DNA of 49,187 nucleotides. Origin: CAZJYI01 sp964550025. GTDB lineage: Bacteria; Verrucomicrobiota; Kiritimatiellia; UBA8416; CAYOBW01. Location of the stretch: positions 1 through 49,187 of the forward strand of contig CAZJYI010000081.1 in the NCBI GenBank assembly GCA_964550025.1, in the 5' to 3' direction. The translations under genes and the position numbers were made by a program. The notes beneath the pieces were generated by a model. It ran no database searches and was not told the DNA's origin. It saw only the letters and a program-made list of their open reading frames with translations. Below are positions 42,043 through 49,187 of this stretch, in pieces (position 1 is the first letter of the stretch; each line of letters starts with the position of its first letter).

Positions 42043-45026
42043 AGATACTGAGAACCATGGCGGCGGCGGTAGTGCCGAGGCGGCGCCCGGTCGATCTGCG
42101 CTCGGCGTTGCCGCTCATAGTGTTCCTCGTATGCTTTGGCGCGGTCTGCCTCGGACTGGAGCTGACGGACGTCGTTCTTTTCGCCGTGCCGAGCGCGTTC
42201 TGGCTGACCCTGGTTATGCCGTGGCTTTGGTGGATGCACCACCACGGTCTGCACGGTCTGGCCGGGGCACGATCGCACATCGCGCTCCTGACGCGTCTCG
42301 TGGTTGCGGCCGTTTTGATCGCGCTGCTCGCCCATCCGCGCGCGGTACGCAAGAGCGACAAGCTGTCCGTCGTCTACGCCCTGGATGTCTCCCGCTCCAT
42401 CGGGAACAAGGCCGGGGACCAGGCGCTCTCGTACGTAATGCGCACGGTCCAGGACAAGCCCGCGGACGACCAGGCCGGCCTGGTCGTGTTCGGACGGCAC
42501 GCGGCCGTCGAGCTGCCTCCGCGCGAGTCCTTCCCGTTTGAGGCCATCAATGCCCGCGTGCCGCGCGACGGAAGCAGTCTCGAACGGGCGCTGTCGCTCT
42601 CGGCCGCCGTTCTGCCGGGCGAGCACGTGGGGCGCATCGTGCTTGTCAGCGACGGGGCGCAGACGGAAGGGGACGTGCACGCGCTACTGCCGGAGTTGTC
42701 GGCGCGCGGCATCAGCGTGGACGTCCTGCCCATCGAGTACGGGTTCGACCGCGAAGTCTGGCTGGAGCGGATCGACATGCCGCGCGTGGTCAAACTCGGC
42801 GAGACCTACGAGGCGGCCATCATCCTCTCTTCCCTGCAGGCGGGCGCGGGCACGTTGGTCCTGCTCGAAAACGACCACGAGGTGCATCGGCAGCAAGTAT
42901 CATTCGAGGCGGGCAAGAACCGCTTTGCGCTGCCGCTGCATTTCCGCGAGGCCGGCTATTACGAATACGTGGCGCGCATCGAGCCGTTGCCCAATGAAGA
43001 CGGATGGAAGGCCAACAACGTGGCCATGAACTACCTCTATCTCAAGGGCGAGGGCAAGGTACTGGTCATAACGGATCCGGCGGGCGATCCGCGCGAATGG
43101 GAGCCGATGGTGGAGGCCATGCACAAAGCGGAGCTCGCGGTTGAGTTGCGCCAGGCCTATGCCGTGCCCGGCGACGCGCTCTCGTTGCTGCCCTACGACA
43201 GCATTGTCTTCGCCAACGTTCCGGCCGACGCGTTCAACGCGCTCCAGTTCCGGGCCATCCACGACGCGGTGCGCGACCAGGGCACGGGGCTACTGATGGT
43301 GGGCGGACGAAACGGCTTCGGAGCCGGCGGCTACAACCGCACGCCGATCGAGACGGCGCTTCCCGTCGCCATGGACATCAAGAAGAAGAAGGTCCTGCCC
43401 AAGGGGGCGCTGGCCATCATCCTGCACACCTGCGAGTTCCCCGAAGGCAACACCTGGGGGAAACGCATTGCCAAGGAAGCGATGCGTGTGCTGGGCGCCC
43501 GCGACGAGGTCGGCGTGCTCGTCTACTCCTGGGGCGGCGACACAACCGGCGAGCAGTGGCTCTTCCCCTTGACGCCGGCTTCCAAGTACGAGGAGCTCGT
43601 GCCGCTCATCAACAACGCACAGATCGGGGATATGCCCAGCTTCGCCACCACGATGAAACTGGGGCTCGAAGGGCTCCTCGCCAGCGATGCCGCGACGCGT
43701 CACATGATTATCATCTCCGACGGCGACCCCTCCCCGCCGACGCCGGCCCTGGTTGACCGTTTCGTCGAGGCGAAGATCAGCATTACGACCGTGGCGATCA
43801 ATCCGCACGGGGGACAGGCCGTCACCATCATGGAGACCATTGCCGGCGAAACGGGCGGGCGCTACTACTTCCCGCAGGATCCCTACGAGCTGCCATCGAT
43901 CTTCATCAAGGAAGCCAAGACGCTCAAACGCAGCATGATCCAGAATAGGACCTTCACGCCGTCATTCCGGTTCCCGTCACCCATTGTAAAAGGGATCACC
44001 GCCGTGCCGCCTCTGCACGGATACGTCCTGACGATGCCCAAAGCCCAGGCGCGCGACGTCCTGGTCCACACGGAAGACTCGGATACCGATCCCGTGCTGT
44101 CGATCTGGCGTTACGGCCTCGGCACAACCGCGGCGTTTACCTCCAGTCTCGACTCCAACTGGGGGCGCGAATGGGTCGACTGGGAGCAGTACCGGGCCTT
44201 TGTCAAGCAGCTCATGGCGGGCGTGTGCCGTGTCGACCACAAGAGCCACCTCTACGCGAGCTGCGTGGCTGACGGAACAACGGGCATCGTCACCATAGAA
44301 GACTACCACCCGGGGGCCTCCTTCCTGGAGCTGCGCGCGGAGCTAACCGGCCCGGGCGGCATGCGGGAAACCGTTCCCGTCAGGCAGGTGGGTCCCCGCA
44401 CCTACCGCGGCACGTTTCCCATGACCGGGGCCGGACGCTACCAGGTTCTCGTGGCAGCAGCCGGCGAGGACCGCCAGGAACAGGCGATCAGCGGACTCAC
44501 CGTGCCCTATTCGCCCGAGTTCCTGCGCTTCCGCTCGAACCCGATCCTGCTGCGGCGCGTGGCCAAGGCCACGGGCGGCCGGCTGCTGACGGGGGAGGAA
44601 ACGGGGACGGAGGTTTTTGGCATCGACCGCCGTGACCGGCTCACCACGCGGTCCATTGCCGCGTGGTTCCTGTGGGTGCTGGCGTGCCTGATCCCTCTCG
44701 ATGTGGCCGTGCGGCGGGTGCAGCTCGACTGGCGCCTCGTCGCCGGGTGGTTCGGGTCCCGACGGGCAAAGGAATCGACGGCGACACTCGGCGCGCTGCT
44801 CAAACGCAAGCAGGACGTGGACACGACCCTCGCCGCGGGCAAGGACGCCGCCGCCCGGCCCGTTGTGGCGGCCCGGCGGCAACGCAGGGCAGCGGCGAAG
44901 CGGACGGTGCGGCCACCGACACCCCCGCCGCTCGAAGCCCCCCCGGAGCGTGAGGAGGAACCCGAAACCACCACCGGACGACTTCTGGCACGCAAACGCA
45001 AATGGAAGAGCAAGGACGACAAGTAG
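42039..45026 (+). CDS. Large membrane VWA / GATase-like protein
   Basis: A 995-residue protein starting at GTG 42039, which overlaps the lipoprotein stop (GTGA). The N terminus has two or three helices (about 24-44, 50-66, 83-99). A VWA domain follows with the metal site DVSRS (116-120) and IVLVSDGAQTEGDVHALLP. The middle (about 320-480) resembles the glutamine-amidotransferase-like part of such proteins (YLKGEGKVLVITDPAGD; LPYDSIVFANVPADAF; LLMVGGRNGFGAGG). A second VWA-like region is near MIIISDGDPSPPTPALVDRF. A final helix (IAAWFLWVLACLIPLDVAV) precedes a basic cytoplasmic tail. These proteins accompany MoxR ATPases in Bat-type operons. Its TAG stop lies in the GTAG end of a hairpin element. 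Confidence 0.88.
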   Translation: MKILRTMAAAVVPRRRPVDLRSALPLIVFLVCFGAVCLGLELTDVVLFAVPSAFWLTLVMPWLWWMHHHGLHGLAGARSHIALLTRLVVAAVLIALLAHPRAVRKSDKLSVVYALDVSRSIGNKAGDQALSYVMRTVQDKPADDQAGLVVFGRHAAVELPPRESFPFEAINARVPRDGSSLERALSLSAAVLPGEHVGRIVLVSDGAQTEGDVHALLPELSARGISVDVLPIEYGFDREVWLERIDMPRVVKLGETYEAAIILSSLQAGAGTLVLLENDHEVHRQQVSFEAGKNRFALPLHFREAGYYEYVARIEPLPNEDGWKANNVAMNYLYLKGEGKVLVITDPAGDPREWEPMVEAMHKAELAVELRQAYAVPGDALSLLPYDSIVFANVPADAFNALQFRAIHDAVRDQGTGLLMVGGRNGFGAGGYNRTPIETALPVAMDIKKKKVLPKGALAIILHTCEFPEGNTWGKRIAKEAMRVLGARDEVGVLVYSWGGDTTGEQWLFPLTPASKYEELVPLINNAQIGDMPSFATTMKLGLEGLLASDAATRHMIIISDGDPSPPTPALVDRFVEAKISITTVAINPHGGQAVTIMETIAGETGGRYYFPQDPYELPSIFIKEAKTLKRSMIQNRTFTPSFRFPSPIVKGITAVPPLHGYVLTMPKAQARDVLVHTEDSDTDPVLSIWRYGLGTTAAFTSSLDSNWGREWVDWEQYRAFVKQLMAGVCRVDHKSHLYASCVADGTTGIVTIEDYHPGASFLELRAELTGPGGMRETVPVRQVGPRTYRGTFPMTGAGRYQVLVAAAGEDRQEQAISGLTVPYSPEFLRFRSNPILLRRVAKATGGRLLTGEETGTEVFGIDRRDRLTTRSIAAWFLWVLACLIPLDVAVRRVQLDWRLVAGWFGSRRAKESTATLGALLKRKQDVDTTLAAGKDAAARPVVAARRQRRAAAKRTVRPPTPPPLEAPPEREEEPETTTGRLLARKRKWKSKDDK

Positions 45027-45068
45027 GTCCGATTTGTAATCGGACCCATCCCAATACGGTTGGGACGA
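45023..45068. repeat. Paired hairpin element (TTGTA type) inside the operon
   Basis: GTAG (45023-45026) overlaps the VWA stop codon. The first hairpin is 8-5-8: arms GGTCCGAT/ATCGGACC with loop TTGTA (45026-45046). The second is a shortened inverted partner, TCCCAA-TACGG-TTGGGA (45049-45065). It sits between the VWA gene and moxR and could weaken transcription of the last three genes. Confidence 0.8.
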
Positions 45069-45122
45069 CGGAGACGACAAGGAGACAGGATGACAACGGA
45101 AGATACACTTCAGGCGGAAGCG

Positions 45123-45222
45123 NNNNNNNNNNNNNNNNNNNNNNNNNNNNNNNNNNNNNNNNNNNNNNNNNNNNNNNNNNNNNNNNNNNNNNNNNNNNNN
45201 NNNNNNNNNNNNNNNNNNNNNN
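45123..45222. other. 100-N assembly gap flanked by identical 55-bp copies
   Basis: Exactly 100 N. Bases 45068-45122 recur exactly at 45223-45277, starting ACGGAGACGACAAGGAGACA. The duplicated part contains the moxR ribosome site and first 11 codons, so the first copy is an artefact of unmerged contig ends. The true distance from the VWA stop to the moxR start is then about 63 bp. Confidence 0.92.
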
Positions 45223-45244
45223 ACGGAGACGACAAGGAGACAGG

Positions 45245-46243
<999 letters not shown>

Positions 46244-46255
46244 CGGAACCCGGCC

Positions 46256-47161
46256 ATGAGCCCCGCATCCCAACAACATCTCACGACACTGCTGAGCAAT
46301 GACGTTCTTGCAGCCGTTGAGCGTCTGCGCCTGAACTGCTCACGGCGCTTCACCAACCGCAGCGTGGGCGAGCACCTGGCCGGCAAGAACGGCGCCAGCA
46401 TCGAGTATGCCGATTATCGCGACTACTCCGAGGGCGACGACGTCCGCTTCGTGGACTGGAACATCTTCGCGCGGCTGCGGCGCCCCTACATGAAGGTCTA
46501 TCACCACGAGGAGGAACTGCACGTCACGCTGCTCGTGGACGCGTCGGCCTCCATGGGGCACGAAGGCAAGCTCCGGCTCGCACAGCAGCTCGCGGCGGCC
46601 TTTGGCGTTATCGGACTACTGGGAGGGGAACGCGTCAGTTGCGGGGCCTTCAACGCCGCCGGGGGCGGCGTATCAAGGCTGACGCCGGGCCGGGGGCGCG
46701 CATCGATGCAGCGGCTGTTCCGGTTCCTCGAGGGCATCGAGCCCGGGGGCGACATGCCCGTCGAAGCGGGGATCGAGCGTTTCCTGGCGCACCATCGCGG
46801 GCGGGGTGTCGCCGTCGTGCTTTCGGACTTCCTGACCTTCGGCAACACCGGCCGGGCGTTGAACCGCCTCGCAGGCTGCGGGCTTGAAGTGTTCGCGGTC
46901 CAGATCCTCGGCCCCTCCGAGCTTCAACCGGAGCTCAACGACGACGTGCGCCTCGTCGACTGCGAGACGGGCCAGACGCTGGACGTGACCTCGGCGGGGG
47001 AGTTGCTGCATTTGTACGAGGAGTACCGGCTGGCGTTCGAGGAGCAACTGGCGACGCTCTGCAGGCGGCATGCCGGGCGTTTCCTGCGGCTCAGTGCGGC
47101 GGACGAACTGCGCTGGATCCTGTTTGACCTGATGCGGCGGAAAGGGTGGGTGCGCTCATGA
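46256..47161 (+). CDS. DUF58 protein
   Basis: A 301-residue soluble DUF58 protein, the usual partner of MoxR. The signature YRDYSEGDDVRFVDWNIFARLRRPYMKVY (about residues 59-87) is complete. A VWA-like domain with DASASMGHEGKLRLAQQLAAA follows. No membrane segment is present. The gene starts 12 bp after moxR, with a GGAGG site at the moxR stop, and its TGA overlaps the next gene's ATG. It probably forms a complex with MoxR and the membrane VWA proteins. Confidence 0.95.
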   Translation: MSPASQQHLTTLLSNDVLAAVERLRLNCSRRFTNRSVGEHLAGKNGASIEYADYRDYSEGDDVRFVDWNIFARLRRPYMKVYHHEEELHVTLLVDASASMGHEGKLRLAQQLAAAFGVIGLLGGERVSCGAFNAAGGGVSRLTPGRGRASMQRLFRFLEGIEPGGDMPVEAGIERFLAHHRGRGVAVVLSDFLTFGNTGRALNRLAGCGLEVFAVQILGPSELQPELNDDVRLVDCETGQTLDVTSAGELLHLYEEYRLAFEEQLATLCRRHAGRFLRLSAADELRWILFDLMRRKGWVRS

Positions 47162-49044
47162 ACCTTGGGTTCTCATCCGTGACGGCCGCCTGGCTCTTCG
47201 GTCTGCTGGGGCCACTGGTGCTGTTCTACTTTCTCAAGCTGCGACGGCCGCGGCGGCTCGTGCCTTCGCTCGTGCTCTGGCGGCAGGTTCTCGATGACCA
47301 TCGCGTCAATTCGCCGTTCCAGCGCTTCAAGCGCAACCTGCTGCTTCTTCTGCAGATCCTGCTGCTCATCTGCCTGGTGCTTGCCGCCATGCAGCCCTTC
47401 TGGCGGGCGGGGCCGCGGCAGGCCGAGCGCGTCCTCGTACTGATCGATTGCTCCGCCAGCATGGCCGCCCTGGACCGGCCGAACGGCAGGTCACGCCTCG
47501 ACGAGGCCAAGCGCCGTGTACGAGAACGCATCGAGAACCTCGTCAAGGGACACGAACTGTGCCTCGTCGCGTTCAGCCACAGGGCGCGCAAGCTCTGTCC
47601 TTTCACGAACAACCGGCGCGTCCTGAACGAAGCCCTTGATGACGTCCGGATCGAGGACATGCAGAGCAGTCTTCACGAAGCGCTGCGCATGGCGCAGTCC
47701 CTGAATCGCACCGTCCCTTTCGGAACGGTGATCCTGTACTCCGACGGCAACCTCCCGTCGCAGGTGGATTTCGATCTCTCTTTCGGACTCGTCTACGAGC
47801 AATTGCCCCCCGCGGGTGCAAACACAGGCGTCACGGCGTTGCGCGCCGTGCACCATCCGCCCGACAACTGGGCCGTTTTTGCGGCCCTTGAAGCGTCGCC
47901 GGGCGGCGGGGGCACGGCCACCCTCGAACTGTGGATCGACGGTATGCGCGCCAACGAACAACTCGTGTCCGTCGAGGAGGGCGAATCCGAGCGCGTGGCG
48001 TTCACGGTCGATGGCGAGCAGACAGCGTTTATCGAGGTGCGGCTGCAGCCTGACGGGTTCGACTCCCTTGCGGCCGACAACGCGGCCTTCCTGCAACTGC
48101 CAAAACTCCGACCGGTCACGGTGTCGGTCGCCGAAACGCTGCCCGCTTTCCGGCACGCCCTGAACGGCTTGGGCGGCGTGCGGTTTCTCACCACGAACAC
48201 CCTGTCGGGCGGGCCGGCCTGCGACGTCGTGATCGGCGATTCGGCCGACGATACGGGAGCGGCTTGTGCGGCACGCGTCTCGGTAGGGTCCGTTCCAGCC
48301 GAGCTGGAGACGGTGCTCGACATGACGGACGGCCGCACTGCCGTGGTCGACTGGCGCCGCAACGCACCCCTGCTCCGGCACGTGGACCTGAGGGACCTCG
48401 TGGTGCTCGAGTCCCCACGCTATGCGGAGGGAAAGACGGTCGCCGACCTCGAACAGAAGGGCTACGAGGTCCTGGTCCACGGCACGCGCGGACCGCTCGT
48501 GCTGAGACACGACACGCCCGGGCACATTGCCTATCACCTGTTGTTCCATACCGACCGTTCCACCCTTACCTATCGCGTCGGTTTCCCGATCATGGCGGCC
48601 AACCTGGTTGAGCTCGTGCGTATGCGGCTCGGAATCCAGGACGTGGCCGGAACCCGCACCGGCGCGCTCAATCCGGCCGGACTCGAGCCCGACACGCCAT
48701 ACGCGGTTTCCGGCCCCGACGGCGCCGGCCCGGACGCCAGGAGCGATGCCGACGGTCAGTTGCGGGGAGTCATGGCCTACCGCGCCGGCCGCTACGAGCT
48801 CGCCGCCGCCGACCAGGACCCCGTGGTAACCGGCGCCAGCCTGCTGTCCGGCCCCGAAACCCGGCTCGAGCGGGTCAACCAGATCGCCTTCCGCGAGCTC
48901 TCGGCGCAAGCCGGCCTGGTACCGCTCGAGAACGACCGCGTCCTCTGGCCCGCCGTCGCCCTGTGCGCACTGGGCCTCCTCCTGGTCGAATGGTGGTTCT
49001 TCCAACGCGGCCCGCGGCTTGCCGGGATGGCGGGGAAGAGGTAG
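47158..49044 (+). CDS. BatA-like membrane protein with VWA domain
   Basis: A 628-residue protein. The N-terminal BatA domain has two helices (AAWLFGLLGPLVLFYFLKLRRPRR; LLLLLQILLLICLVLAAMQPFW). The VWA domain follows with the metal site DCSAS in VLVLIDCSASMAAL and ILYSDGNLP. The second half holds beta-rich segments and a GATase-like part (VTVSVAETLPAFRHALNGL). A C-terminal helix (VLWPAVALCALGLLLVEWWF) closes it. ATG 47158 overlaps the DUF58 stop (ATGA); an ATG 12 bp earlier is in frame but less likely. It is the last gene seen in the operon. Confidence 0.92.
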   Translation: MNLGFSSVTAAWLFGLLGPLVLFYFLKLRRPRRLVPSLVLWRQVLDDHRVNSPFQRFKRNLLLLLQILLLICLVLAAMQPFWRAGPRQAERVLVLIDCSASMAALDRPNGRSRLDEAKRRVRERIENLVKGHELCLVAFSHRARKLCPFTNNRRVLNEALDDVRIEDMQSSLHEALRMAQSLNRTVPFGTVILYSDGNLPSQVDFDLSFGLVYEQLPPAGANTGVTALRAVHHPPDNWAVFAALEASPGGGGTATLELWIDGMRANEQLVSVEEGESERVAFTVDGEQTAFIEVRLQPDGFDSLAADNAAFLQLPKLRPVTVSVAETLPAFRHALNGLGGVRFLTTNTLSGGPACDVVIGDSADDTGAACAARVSVGSVPAELETVLDMTDGRTAVVDWRRNAPLLRHVDLRDLVVLESPRYAEGKTVADLEQKGYEVLVHGTRGPLVLRHDTPGHIAYHLLFHTDRSTLTYRVGFPIMAANLVELVRMRLGIQDVAGTRTGALNPAGLEPDTPYAVSGPDGAGPDARSDADGQLRGVMAYRAGRYELAAADQDPVVTGASLLSGPETRLERVNQIAFRELSAQAGLVPLENDRVLWPAVALCALGLLLVEWWFFQRGPRLAGMAGKR

Positions 49045-49187
49045 GCAACCCCCGCCGCCGGTACCTTTCACAGGTACTTCTGACTCGCAATCGTTCTCGG
49101 CCTCGTTCCTCGTCCTCGAACCCCTTCGTATCGAGTACGACAACGAGGACGGACCATACCGCCCATGTCGGGAAACTCACGCGGGCG
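49045..49187. other. Window end, gap with a GAC/GTC-rich inverted repeat
   Basis: No gene is seen. CTCGTTCCTCGTCCTCGA (about 49102-49119) is partly mirrored by the TACGACAACGAGGACGGA stretch at about 49136-49153, similar in kind to the inverted repeat at 25824-25863. Confidence 0.4.

Overview
The window looks like a metagenome-assembled scaffold of a high-GC bacterium, most likely from the PVC/Planctomycetes-like part of the tree (Planctomycetota, Lentisphaerota, Kiritimatiellota or a relative; I cannot choose). The reasons are a DUF1501 protein next to a DUF1549/DUF1553 protein, a hydrazine-synthase-alpha-like haem protein fused to a discoidin domain, Tat-exported sulfatases, a YdjY-like secreted protein and a large MoxR/DUF58/VWA operon. 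An NfnAB-type transhydrogenase suggests anaerobic or fermentative redox metabolism.

Layout. 1-1331: right-hand edge of an integrated element. A complete tyrosine recombinase with foreign arginine codon use abuts the 3' end of a tRNA-Arg(UCG) gene. 1467-5331: rhodanese, iron-type alcohol dehydrogenase plus cupin, and serS. 5517-10540: small exported proteins and mutL, whose endonuclease and zinc motifs are lost. 10678-15105: a carbohydrate ABC importer (binding protein and two permeases, no ATPase) ending in a URO-D-family protein. 15389-15778: a sulfatase reduced to its two ends. 15938-18288: nfnAB. 18405-23128: a sulfatase overlapping a di-haem discoidin protein. 23471-25376: a VapBC module, an unknown protein and a GxxExxY protein. 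25927-31367: PPC-domain protein, DUF1501 and DUF1549/DUF1553. 31774-35517: B12-binding radical SAM enzyme, a STAND-like ATPase behind two tandem operators, and a second VapBC module. 35688-49044: a coiled-coil membrane protein followed by a tightly overlapping set made of an iron-type ABC importer, an NHL-repeat lipoprotein, a VWA/GATase-like membrane protein, MoxR, DUF58 and BatA-like VWA.

The most unusual material is between and at the ends of genes. (1) Period-7 tandem DNA (units such as GTTCGAC, TGATCAG, CATTCAG) fills many intergenic gaps. (2) Paired 21-nt hairpins with an 8-5-8 design, compensatory stem changes, conserved loops (GCCAA/TTGGC or TTGTA/TACAA) and outer GTAG...CTAC ends occur at five places. 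(3) Both repeat types run into the 3' ends of genes and supply stop codons and short C-terminal tails. (4) Both toxin-antitoxin modules have promoters with exactly 6 nt between the -10 box and the ATG, predicting leaderless mRNAs, and the operator palindrome covers the -10 box and start codon in each.

Both runs of 100 N are flanked by identical 55-bp copies, so they look like unmerged k-mer overlaps rather than missing sequence.
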